64,000 nucleotides of DNA from contig CAWEDV010000001.1 in NCBI GenBank assembly GCA_963807975.1, forward strand, positions 558,001-622,000, read 5' to 3'. A program made the translations under genes and the position numbers. Within the stretch, counting starts at the first letter, position 1. Each line of letters starts with the position of its first letter. Under the pieces are notes generated by a model, which was given only the letters and a program-made list of their open reading frames with translations, had not been told where the DNA came from and did not search any database. Source of the DNA: JAACFF01 sp963807975 (GTDB taxonomy: Bacteria; Chloroflexota; Anaerolineae; Promineifilales; Promineifilaceae). Shown here in pieces: positions 37,345 through 45,182 of this stretch.

Positions 37345-38052
37345 TCACTTCGAACCACTTACCCCATTCTCCAATATCTTGCCATCCCGCAGGCGGATCA
37401 CTTCGCCGGCATATTCGGCCATGCGCGGGTCGTGGGTGACATAGACGATGGTCATACCCTCGGCATTAAGACTTCTGATCAGTTCCATGATCGCCATGCC
37501 CGTCTCCGAGTCCAGGTCGCCGGTCATTTCATCGGCGATTAAAATCGGCGGGTCGTTGGCCAGGGCACGGGCAATGGCCACGCGCTGCTGCTGTCCGCCG
37601 GACAGCTCGCTGGGATAATGGTGCGTACGGTCGCCCAGGCCGACCCGTTCTAACAAAGCCGCAGCCCGTTCTTTGCGCTCGTTACGGCCGACTTTGGCCA
37701 GGACCATGGGCGCTTCCACATTCTCTTGAGCCGTGAAATTGGCCAATAGATTGTAGTTTTGAAAGATGAAACCCATCTTACGCAGGCGTAGATCGGCCAG
37801 TTTGTTTTCGGACATGGAGACCAGATTTTCACCGTCGACAATGATATGCCCGCGCCCCGCATCATCCAGTCCGCCGACGATGTTCAGCAGCGTGGTTTTG
37901 CCGGAACCGCTGGGGCCCATAAGGCAGATAAAATCGCCGGGATAAATATCCAGGGAAACCCCACGCAAAGCAGGCACCGCCTCTTTGCCCATGAGGTAAG
38001 ACTTGTGAATGTCTTCGACTATAATAATCGGTTCCGCCTGCACTTCTTCCAT
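37345..38052 (-). CDS. ABC transporter ATP-binding protein (LolD/MacB type)
   Basis: A 235-aa ATPase. The ATG at 38052 gives MEEVQAEPIIIVEDIHKSY; a TTG 12 bases upstream is less likely. Walker A is LMGPSGSGKTTLLNIV, Q-loop FIFQNYNLLANF, signature LSGGQQQRVAIARAL, Walker B PPILIADEMTGDLDSE and H-loop IVYVTHDPRM. In Walker B the usual DEPTG is DEMTG, still with the catalytic Glu. It is the first gene of a three-gene export operon, followed by the FtsX permease and HlyD-like adaptor. Its short upstream region has a TATCGC microrepeat (38066-38091). Confidence 0.95.
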   Translation of the reverse strand: MEEVQAEPIIIVEDIHKSYLMGKEAVPALRGVSLDIYPGDFICLMGPSGSGKTTLLNIVGGLDDAGRGHIIVDGENLVSMSENKLADLRLRKMGFIFQNYNLLANFTAQENVEAPMVLAKVGRNERKERAAALLERVGLGDRTHHYPSELSGGQQQRVAIARALANDPPILIADEMTGDLDSETGMAIMELIRSLNAEGMTIVYVTHDPRMAEYAGEVIRLRDGKILENGVSGSK

Positions 38053-38628
38053 CAACAATCCCAATCTCTATCGCTATCGCTATCGCAATCGACAACTCCA
38101 GTGCTATTACTTTGACGCCATGGCTAGCCGCCAATTATACTGAATATTGCCCAACACCTAAACCTGTTGCCGTCCTCATGTACGGCTATACCAAAGTCAA
38201 GCGTTTGTCTATATGTCATTCCCGCGCAGGTGGGAATCCATCTTCGTACTCAAGAGAGTGGATGCCTGCCGTAGTTCACCCTCGCCGAGGCGGGGGCAGG
38301 CATGACGGTTCTAGAGTGACCTTGAAATCTCTCTGCGTCCTTATAGGGAGACTATGATATTGAACATTACGTCGTCTAAGGCAGTTGGTTGCACCCATAA
38401 ACGGGTGGACACGAGGTTTCCATGCCGCGTCATGTATCATGAAATTTTGCCAGCACATCGTTCAAAGACCAGTCACGATATTGCTCGAAGATTTGCTGGT
38501 TGAGCGCCGGGGTCTGGTTCCATTTGAAGCCGGGGGCGGGCAGCTGAGGTACTTTGTTGCGCCGGCCGGCGCGGATCATCCGCTGCTATACCGATCGCTG
38601 CGGACATATTGATATCACGCCTGCCAAT
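38053..38628. other. Intergenic region with short repeats
   Basis: It includes a microsatellite-like (TATCGC)n stretch at 38066-38091 and a REP-like element at 38218-38310: ATTCCCGCGCAGGTGGGAAT then, in inverted orientation, GCCTCGGCGAGG-type sequence around 38280-38300. No supported gene; the frames here look random. Confidence 0.5.
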
Positions 38629-39513
38629 TTACGGCGCAATGGAGACCAGAAACTGCCGCAGGGATCCCAGGGTCGGATTGTCATTAATGAAGCCGTGGCT
38701 GATCTCACCGGCAGAAGTTTCGACCAGCAGGTGGATCACTGCCATGTTGGTATCATCCGTTTCCCATCTCGTCCCTTGGATATTGGTTAAAGGAGTGGTG
38801 TAGGTCGCCGTGCCATACATATTCTGCCAGCGATATTTGAATGTTCGCCCGCGGCTGATCTGTTTTAGTTCACGGCCGTCGCAGTAGTGCAGCGATTCCA
38901 GCAAGGTCTTGCTGGCTGCGCCATATAGCAGTCTACGCAAAGGACCAGACTCGAACGATGCCACCGCCAGATCGGCCTGGGAAGCGAGCAGGCGATACTT
39001 GGGATCGGCTGTTTGCTGCTCAGCTTGAATGCGATCGAAATAGTAGCTTAGTTCGCCATTCCCAGCAGGTGCCGCTACTGCAACGGGCAGAACTGGCTCA
39101 ACAGCCGTATAACGCTGGCGAACCATTCCCATCAGACGGCGCATCGTTTCTTTAGACGTCGTATTGAAAGGGAGATCGAATAAGCGATCAGGCAGTCCGA
39201 TCTGCAGCGTCCCTTTCAACAGCACCTCTCTCAAGCACAGGAATTGAATCGTCTCGTAAGCGATACGATGTTCCTGCACCTCTTCGTCAGTCCGCTCCAA
39301 GATGACGATGTCCTCATGATACAGGGTAACCATATAATCGTAGAGGTTCATGCCTGGATGGGCATTGCGCCGTTCGATTTTTCGTGGAATTTTGACGCTG
39401 AAAAGAGGTTCTTCGCTCCTGGTAAGGTAGGGCAAAAATAGGGGGGGTGGCGGATCTTCATCCGTGATTTCGATTACCCAAGGGCCAAAACGGTCATATT
39501 CCGGATCTCTCAT
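38629..39513 (-). CDS. Hypothetical soluble protein
   Basis: A 294-aa protein that I do not recognise. It has no signal peptide or membrane segment. Visible features: an acidic proline-rich stretch near the start (EITDEDPPPPLFLPYL), a charged central part (HEDIVILERTDEEVQEHRIAYETIQFLCLREVLLKG) that looks like a membrane-surface or PH-like fold, DLPFNTTSKETMRRLMGMVRQRY, and a C-terminal region with TFKYRWQNMYGTATYTTPLTNIQG. Composition and codon use look genuine. Neighbours give no clue. Confidence 0.55.
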   Translation of the reverse strand: MRDPEYDRFGPWVIEITDEDPPPPLFLPYLTRSEEPLFSVKIPRKIERRNAHPGMNLYDYMVTLYHEDIVILERTDEEVQEHRIAYETIQFLCLREVLLKGTLQIGLPDRLFDLPFNTTSKETMRRLMGMVRQRYTAVEPVLPVAVAAPAGNGELSYYFDRIQAEQQTADPKYRLLASQADLAVASFESGPLRRLLYGAASKTLLESLHYCDGRELKQISRGRTFKYRWQNMYGTATYTTPLTNIQGTRWETDDTNMAVIHLLVETSAGEISHGFINDNPTLGSLRQFLVSIAP

Positions 39514-39654
39514 GAGTTTGTACCTCCAATCCGCATATTACACTTCAAAGTACAAGCGTTATCCCAATTATAAACGATTTTTGTAGGGAAATTCGGGTTT
39601 CGCGTCGGTTGGCCCGAGTATTTCCAAAGTCGCGCTGCTGCGGTCATGTATACC

Positions 39655-39735
39655 CCCGCCTGCACGAGCGTGAACTACGACAGGCATCCATTCGCTTGAC
39701 GATGAAGATGGATTCCCACCTTCGCGGGAAACCCG
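39655..39735. repeat. REP-like inverted-repeat element
   Basis: CCCCCGCCTGCACGAGCGTGAA near the left end and GATTCCCACCTTCGCGGGAA near the right, with CAGGCATCCATTCG between. It belongs to the same short-repeat family as 811-845 and 38218-38310. Confidence 0.5.
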
Positions 39736-39809
39736 AGTTACCCCGTGATCCTGACTTTGAAAGAACCGTGATCGATTGGCTTGCTAGGTAAGGGTCCACG
39801 AACAAGTTG

Positions 39810-40330
39810 TCAGACAGCGAGTGGCAAACTTCGCCATTGGTCAGAAATATAAGCCGCTCTTGCTTTAGCGACTTTGCGGGCCTTGGCTGCGTTCCAAATT
39901 GCCCCAAGAACTTTCATTCGCATCATCCAAATTTGCCTGGCATCACTTTCAATCCTAACTGAACCAATTTGATATCCTTGTTGCCGAAAATGAGCATAGC
40001 GCATCCGATCTTTGTGGGTTTCATAGTAGTTGGCTGTGATGCGCATGACATCATTGGAACACGCCTCAGCCAATTCATCACAAGCAGCAATGAGTTCGTC
40101 AACGATTCTCTCCCACATGAGCTGTTTCATTGGGGTTACCCACTCTATCTGTTTTCATCGCTAGCAAGAACAGCCTGGGCTACTGGCATAAGATGTTCGC
40201 TGGCATGAAACCAAATGAGTATTTGAATAGCTTCGGGATAATGTGCCTTAACCAATTTCCAGATCCAGTCGGCGCCATTGCCTAACATCACCAATTCGTG
40301 AGCGAGTGGTGCGTCGCTGATACTATTATC
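39810..40330 (-). pseudogene. ISKra4-like transposase remnant
   Basis: Two overlapping-frame fragments of the C-terminal part of one transposase. 40330-40150 encodes HELVMLGNGADWIWKLVKAHYPEAIQILIWFHASEHL, and 40130-39810 encodes CDELAEACSNDVMRITANYYETHKDRMRYAHFRQQGYQIGSVRIESDARQIWMMRMKVLGAIWN, with the ESD...QIW..RMK.LGA.WN pattern of the ISKra4 family. The N-terminal half is missing, and a frame break near 40140 splits the rest. Inactive. Its insertion abuts the broken sugar-transporter genes. Confidence 0.8.
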
Positions 40331-41217
40331 CCCACTTACATGATCATGTTTTTAGCCGCCCGGCAAGACATTCCACCCTCTTTAAACGAATTGGCTGCAA
40401 TTGATGGGCGAGTACACGGCAGAAGTTTTTCAAAATCACTATCCCTATGCTCCGTCCAGTCATTCTATTGCTGAGTATTATGGGCCTGATTGGCGCCTGG
40501 CAGATCTTTGACCAGGTGAAACTCTTAACCGCCGGCGGCTCCTTAAACACCACCCTGGTTCCGGTTTTTATCGTTTACAATGAAGGTCTCGGTTATACCG
40601 GCCCACCACAAATGGGCTACGCTTCATCCAGAGCCATTATCGTAGAGGCGATTATTATCACCTTTACCTTGATCCAACAACGCTGGATTGAAGGTGGCAC
40701 TGACAGTATTAATGGCGGCGCGAACGCAGCGCAGGCAAGATGTTCGGGGGAAATCCCACACTCTCTTCCGTGGAAGACGAGCGCTCCAAAAGACAGCTCT
40801 GTTACACTCAAAAAAATACTTACTTCCCTGCGCTACTTCCTCCTCAGTATCGTGGCTCTGATCACTGTAATCCCCTTTGTTCTCGCCTTTTTTGGCTCTT
40901 TTTAGACCAGCGCCGAGATCACTGCATTCCCGCCAACAATCTTGCCGGATGTGTGGCAGTGGCAAAACTGGCCCGAACTGTTCAACACCGATCTGGGAGG
41001 CTATCCTCGCCCGGAAGGAACGACTTCCATAGGCGTGGTCATGGTGGTGTTCAACCAAATCGCGATTTGGTTTGGCGGCGGCACCTTTTACCGCTGGTTA
41101 GCTAACACAGCTCTGCTATCCGTTATCCGCGCATTCTTGCAAGTACTCTTCTGCTCTATGGCAGCTTACGCCTTTGCCCGGCTCGATTTCTCTTACAAAG
41201 GGCCGATTTTCTCTTGA
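40331..41217 (+). pseudogene. Fused remnants of MalF- and MalG-type sugar ABC permeases
   Basis: The first part encodes the C-terminal half of a MalF-type permease: IPTYMIMFLAARQDIPPSLNELAAIDG (the EAA loop), a frame break near 40415, then KITIPMLRPVILLLSIMGLIGAWQIFDQVKLLTAGG. It runs in frame into the N terminus of a MalG-type permease (TLKKILTSLRYFLLSIVALITVIPFVLAFFGSF). A TAG at 40903-40905 stands where Lys is expected (FFGSF*TSAEI); the frame then continues with TAFPPTILPDVWQWQNWPEL and stops at 41217, before the MalG EAA loop. The coding frames carry at least three lesions. Confidence 0.8.
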
Positions 41218-41262
41218 TATTTCTACGCCTTTTGGAACGCCACCTGGAGCGGTTGGGCTATC

Positions 41263-41553
41263 TTGCTTATGAGCTGGTTCATGTTGGCACTGATCTTGTT
41301 ATCGCTCAATATGTTCTACTGGCCCTTTTGGTTGAACCAGGAGGATAAATCGATGCGTACCAAGTACGAAAATTGCGGTCGTTTCATACTGATTCACCCG
41401 GGCGGCGTCCTAGTTCTGGTCATACTCAGTACTATCATCTTAGCGGTTAGGTTATTGACGACCTTACCATTTCTGATTGGAGCGGTAAGCCTGCTGGCCT
41501 TGATCGGCACCACAACCGTTCGCAGTTCATTAATGCCGCAAAAAAAAGGATAA
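41263..41553 (+). pseudogene. YesL-like (DUF624) membrane protein fragment
   Basis: A 96-residue frame, preceded in the same frame by YFYAFWNATWSGWA. It has two hydrophobic helices, LALILLSLNMFYWPFW and VLVLVILSTIILAVRLL, separated by the positively charged MRTKYENCGRFILIHP. This matches the C-terminal half of YesL/DUF624 proteins, which often accompany carbohydrate ABC transporters. The N-terminal half is missing. A short free-standing protein cannot be ruled out. Confidence 0.5.
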
Positions 41554-41558
41554 ATAGG

Positions 41559-41909
41559 TTGCATTTTCTCGGAAACTCAGCGAAATTCTCCATTCAGGCG
41601 AACAATTCAAAAATTTGCTCGGAGTTGATTATTAAAGCAAGGAAACTTCAACGACACCCTCACCCCGTCATGCTCCCCGATCCAACCTCGGACAACGATC
41701 CTACAGAGATTATCGCTCATCCAAAAACATCAATTTTCAAGCCAGAAGAATTATGGGAAATACGTGGAGATATCTCCTTTGTCGTCTTCTCCAACGCCAA
41801 CCCTGTCGTCGATGGCATTGTCTATGTGTTTTATGGTGGCGGCGACCACGTCATTGGTCTGGCGACGTGCCGGTTGGACGATTTGCTTGATTTTGCTTTG
41901 CGTGGGTAA
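41559..41909 (+). pseudogene. C-terminal remnant of a GH130-like mannoside phosphorylase
   Basis: The last 75 residues read PEELWEIRGDISFVVFSNANPVVDGIVYVFYGGGDHVIGLATCRLDDLLDFAL, matching the end of GH130 beta-1,4-mannooligosaccharide phosphorylases (pattern WE..G....V.F..G....G....YYG..D..I..A). The five-bladed propeller core and its catalytic Asp are missing. The N-terminal 35 residues are unrelated. Together with the permease remnants, this is the scar of a mannan-derived oligosaccharide uptake and phosphorolysis locus. Confidence 0.65.
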
Positions 41910-41923
41910 GGGGTGGGACGGAC

Positions 41924-42067
41924 ATGATTGAGTCTGATAACCGGCATGCCATACGGTTGTTTCAGGATTTAGGTCTGCCGACCACAGCCGACATTGCTAA
42001 GGGCGAGACGACTTTACTCATTGATATGCCGGCATGGGAGGAAGAAGGCGATAGCGATCAAGCGTGA
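41924..42067 (+). CDS. Small ORF of unknown function
   Basis: A 47-aa frame, MIESDNRHAIRLFQDLGLPTTADIAKGETTLLIDMP, ending EEEGDSDQA. It starts 15 bases after the GH130 remnant; GGGACGG precedes the ATG at a fair distance. The acidic tail and the LGLPT..DIA.GETT pattern look like real protein, possibly a remnant of a larger gene. I do not recognise it. Confidence 0.35.
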   Translation: MIESDNRHAIRLFQDLGLPTTADIAKGETTLLIDMPAWEEEGDSDQA

Positions 42068-42095
42068 GCTTTGGGTCGTCAGAAGATTATTACGC

Positions 42096-43385
42096 CTAGC
42101 GTTTGCTTACCAGTATTTTATCAACGCGACGCCAGTCCATGTCCACCACCTCGATTTCCAGGCTGTCAAAAGTGAATCGGTCGCCCGATTGCGGGATCCG
42201 GCCCAGATAGCTCATCACAAAGCCGCCGATTGTTTGGTAGTAATTTTCAGCCTCCTCGGGCAGTTCCGATATGGAGAAGAGCTGCTTGAAATCCTCAATA
42301 GAAAGCTTGCCGTCAACCAGCCATGAACCATCTTCCCGTTGCACGGCCGTTGGATCCGGCGGATCACCGAGGTCAGGCACTTCACCCACAATCGCTTCCA
42401 AGAGATCGATAAACGTCACCAGGCCCTCCACTCCCCCATGCTCATCCGAAACAAAAGCGATTTGGGTCTGCGCATCCTTGAACTGCTGCAAGACACCGAA
42501 AACCGGAAGCCCGGACGGAATAAAGAGCACCGGCTTGACTAAGCTCTCAAAATCCGGCAAGTCATCCCCCAACATCTGCACCACCATGTCTTTCACATAG
42601 ACCATGCCTACAATATGGTCGAGATTACCGCGCGCCACAGGATAGCGAGAATGGATGTGGCTGCTCACTTTAGCCTGGATCACGTCCGGTGAGTCGTCAA
42701 TATCAAACCAGCGAATATCACGCCGGTCCACCATCAAATCATCGACGCGTAGGTCTCCTACACGAAATAGTTGGCCTACGATTTCCTCTTCGATCGCTTC
42801 CACCACGCCCAGTTCGCGCGCCTCGCTCAACACCATTTGTATTTCCTCTTCCGTGATCTCCGGCTCATCAGTGGGCTTGATGCGCAAGAGGCGCACAACA
42901 AAGCGGGAGGAGGTGCTGAGCAGGCGCACGATGGGCGCGGAAAGAGCAGCCAGGCTGATCATGAAAGGCGCAATACCGGCCGCAATCGCCTCCGTACGGT
43001 ATAGGCCGATCTGTTTCGGAGCCAGTTCACCCAGAACAAGGGAGAGGAAAGCAACAATAATCACCGCCGTTGCCCCCGCGATGAGCTGGCTGTAGGGAGC
43101 CAGGAACGTGCTGCCTTCCAGCAACGGCCGTAACGCCTCCGCAATACTCGTGCTGCCCAAAGCCCCCATTAGGATAGCCACCAGCGTGATCCCAATCTGG
43201 ATCGTGGCCAAAAAAGTTTCCGGCTCTTGGGCCAAATCCAAAGCCGCCTGCGCCCCCTTATCACCCGCTTCCGCGCGCATACGCAGCCTCGACTGCCGGG
43301 CAGAAACCACCGCAATCTCAGCCATAGCAAAAAACCCATTAACAAGAATGAGGACAATTAGCGTAATCAATCCCAGCATAACCAA
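42096..43385 (-). CDS. CNNM/HlyC-type ion transporter with CBS domains
   Basis: A 429-aa membrane protein. The DUF21/CNNM membrane domain (about 1-190) has four helices, with FFAMAEIAVVSARQSRLRMRAEAG and IQIGITLVAILMGALGSTSIAEAL. A CBS pair follows (about 200-335, from LRVDDLMVDRRDIRWFDID to GGVEGLVTFIDLLEAIVGEVPD). The C-terminal CorC_HlyC domain (about 350-429) has DGSWLVDGKLSIEDFKQLF, YQTIGGFVMSYLGRIPQSGDRF and LEIEVVDMDWRRVDKILVSK. Members include Mg/Co efflux proteins, which were once called haemolysins on weak grounds. No partner gene. Confidence 0.93.
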   Translation of the reverse strand: MVMLGLITLIVLILVNGFFAMAEIAVVSARQSRLRMRAEAGDKGAQAALDLAQEPETFLATIQIGITLVAILMGALGSTSIAEALRPLLEGSTFLAPYSQLIAGATAVIIVAFLSLVLGELAPKQIGLYRTEAIAAGIAPFMISLAALSAPIVRLLSTSSRFVVRLLRIKPTDEPEITEEEIQMVLSEARELGVVEAIEEEIVGQLFRVGDLRVDDLMVDRRDIRWFDIDDSPDVIQAKVSSHIHSRYPVARGNLDHIVGMVYVKDMVVQMLGDDLPDFESLVKPVLFIPSGLPVFGVLQQFKDAQTQIAFVSDEHGGVEGLVTFIDLLEAIVGEVPDLGDPPDPTAVQREDGSWLVDGKLSIEDFKQLFSISELPEEAENYYQTIGGFVMSYLGRIPQSGDRFTFDSLEIEVVDMDWRRVDKILVSKR

Positions 43386-43570
43386 CTCCCTATAAAACCC
43401 GCGCTATCTTTCTCAAACCCAATCTAATCCCTATCCCTATCTCTTTCGCAATCCTTATCTCGCCCACATTCACTAATCAACCATTTACTTGATCAAGATC
43501 CCAGAAATCGCTCAATATCTAATCATATCCAGTTTAGGGCCTCAGTTTCCCGGACAATGTACGATCTTCA

Positions 43571-44731
43571 TTAAAGGCCCAGCCCATACGTATACTCCAA
43601 CGTCCCATACCCCTGCCCAATCGATTCCCTTGTAATCGGCCGTCCAGAAATGCGGCCAGCCAGTTGCTCCATGCGGAAGAGGTATTCGTTGTAATCCCAG
43701 TGGGAGGTCAATCGGCCGCCCAGGAGATGGCGGTCGAGGTAGTTGCGGGTCTTACCGAATGGGCTGGCGACGAAGGAAAGGAAATCTCCTTTATTGTTGC
43801 TCACCTGAACGAGAAAGTCGGCGTGCGGGCCATGATTGACAACGGGCACGATTCTGGCCTTATTGAACAGGATCTGCTCCGAAGAACCGGGCCAATCCCA
43901 GAATCCAGCAGCGGCGAAGTTGAGATGGGCCTGCTCTTTGCGATTGCTGTCAAAATAGCGGTAGCCGTTGCGAAAGAGATTGTAGCCAAGATATGGGACG
44001 TAGGCAGAAAAGATGGAGCCATCGGGGAAGACGGCCCAGATCCACTTCCAAGGAAACATCGGTATGTTCAGGCAAACGCGCTGGAAGTAGGCAATGCCGT
44101 CAAGTTTTTCGCGCCCGGTGGGCAGATCAAACTCCCCTTCAAAGTTCATACGCCGCCAGGCGATGAAATGAGTGCCACCCAGGGGGGTGTCAATGTCCAC
44201 TGACTCATGAGGCGAAGAATGTAGTCCGTCGAGATCGCCCCACGCTTCAAAGAGTCCGCCGATTTCCTTGCCGCGTACGCGGAAGTCAAGGGCCAAAGGC
44301 CTGGAGATTGACTTGCGCATGTCAATGCCGATATCATGACCGTTTTCCTGTGCAGTCCAGCACGATATACGGCCGTCCGGCATCGAGGCATCGACTTGGG
44401 CCAATAAATTGAACTGGTCGTCGTGAACCGTTTCCCCATCACAATACCAGCCCACTGAGACAGCGGGAAAGCGGTCGTTTCCATTTTGGACCGGTCGTTT
44501 CAGATCCACGCCCTTATACCAGACATCATTAATGCAGACGCTGTTACCAATGGCGGTCGTGATCGAAAACATGAGCTGGCGCCGCCCAAACTCCTCGCCG
44601 TCACGAGGAAAAAGCATGATGAACCACCAGGAAGTGGAAGTGCGGTTCTGCATGTGCGGCATTTGCGACCAGATCAAGTCGTAGACACGCTGGTTTTCTG
44701 CGGAGGAGCGATAAGTTGTTATGGGTTCCAT
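43571..44731 (-). CDS. Uncharacterised protein, weakly lipocalin-like (CrtC/AttH)
   Basis: A 386-aa soluble protein divergent from the lasso locus, with 144 bases between starts. It is rich in aromatic beta-strand segments: TSTSWWFIMLFPRDGEEFGRRQLMFSIT, CDGETVHDDQFNLLAQVDASMP, FRVRGKEIGGLFEAWGDLDG, FIAWRRMNFEGEFDLPTG and VPYLGYNLFRNGYRYFDSN. A WWF near the N terminus and a YF.R...N pattern recall the CrtC/AttH double-lipocalin proteins, but the match is only suggestive. No signal peptide. It could be a lipid- or pigment-modifying enzyme. Whether it belongs to the lasso locus is uncertain. Confidence 0.5.
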   Translation of the reverse strand: MEPITTYRSSAENQRVYDLIWSQMPHMQNRTSTSWWFIMLFPRDGEEFGRRQLMFSITTAIGNSVCINDVWYKGVDLKRPVQNGNDRFPAVSVGWYCDGETVHDDQFNLLAQVDASMPDGRISCWTAQENGHDIGIDMRKSISRPLALDFRVRGKEIGGLFEAWGDLDGLHSSPHESVDIDTPLGGTHFIAWRRMNFEGEFDLPTGREKLDGIAYFQRVCLNIPMFPWKWIWAVFPDGSIFSAYVPYLGYNLFRNGYRYFDSNRKEQAHLNFAAAGFWDWPGSSEQILFNKARIVPVVNHGPHADFLVQVSNNKGDFLSFVASPFGKTRNYLDRHLLGGRLTSHWDYNEYLFRMEQLAGRISGRPITRESIGQGYGTLEYTYGLGL

Positions 44732-44734
44732 AGT

Positions 44735-44875
44735 TACTTGCTGCTAATCGTGTGCTGGGTTTACAAAACGACCAAATCTGCTCGAAACCTGGACGGTCAG
44801 CTAAGGATGGTAGCACAAATCTCTGCTGCTGTGGATATTCTTTTCTATTCAGGGTGCATACTGTAGAATCTTCGC
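44735..44875. promoter_or_regulatory. Divergent promoter region of the lasso locus
   Basis: The only upstream region for the plus-strand operon. TAGAAT at 44864-44869 is a fair -10 box, but it lies only 6 bases before the ATG of B1, so if it is used the transcript would be nearly leaderless. No good -35 box or operator palindrome is visible. Confidence 0.3.
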
Positions 44876-45151
44876 ATGGATCAATTAAACAAGAGTTATC
44901 AAATTCCAAGCAACGTTTTTTATAGAGAAGTCTCCGGCGAAGCAGTCGTCTTGAACCTGGACAACGAGGGCTATTTCGGGCTCGATGATGTTGGCGTTGA
45001 CATGTGGAAGGCGCTCACGGAATCTGCCGACGGGCAGGCAGCCTTTGCGCAGCTGCTCGACGAATATGATGTCGATCCTACTCTTTTGGAGTCGGACCTC
45101 AAGAGCTTCATCGATGGCTTGCTCAGCAGGGGATTATTGACGTCCTCATAA
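44876..45151 (+). CDS. Lasso peptide B1 protein (PqqD-family RiPP recognition element)
   Basis: A 91-aa winged-helix protein of the PqqD family. The N-terminal strands VFYREVSGEAVVLNLDNEGYFGLDDVGVDMWKAL match the family (usual pattern GE.V.L....YF.L...G...W..L), and the helices DVDPTLLESDLKSFIDGLLSRGLL close it. B1 proteins bind the leader peptide of the precursor and hand it to the B2 protease and C cyclase. It is the first gene of the operon, 31 bases before the cyclase gene. In this cluster it is a separate protein, not fused to B2. The call is certain for the fold and strong for the role, because of its neighbours. Confidence 0.92.
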   Translation: MDQLNKSYQIPSNVFYREVSGEAVVLNLDNEGYFGLDDVGVDMWKALTESADGQAAFAQLLDEYDVDPTLLESDLKSFIDGLLSRGLLTSS

Positions 45152-45182
45152 TTACTAAAGCTCCCGATAGACTAGTGAAATT

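Noticed and set aside
37345..38052. This ABC exporter as the lasso peptide exporter
   Set aside because: It is 7 kb from the cluster, with unrelated and broken genes between, and is of the MacB/LolD type rather than the usual lasso D type. Not excluded, but unsupported.
43571..44731. Assignment of the divergent lipocalin-like gene to the lasso pathway
   Set aside because: Only its position suggests this. It is on the opposite strand, and no lasso locus with such a gene is known to me.
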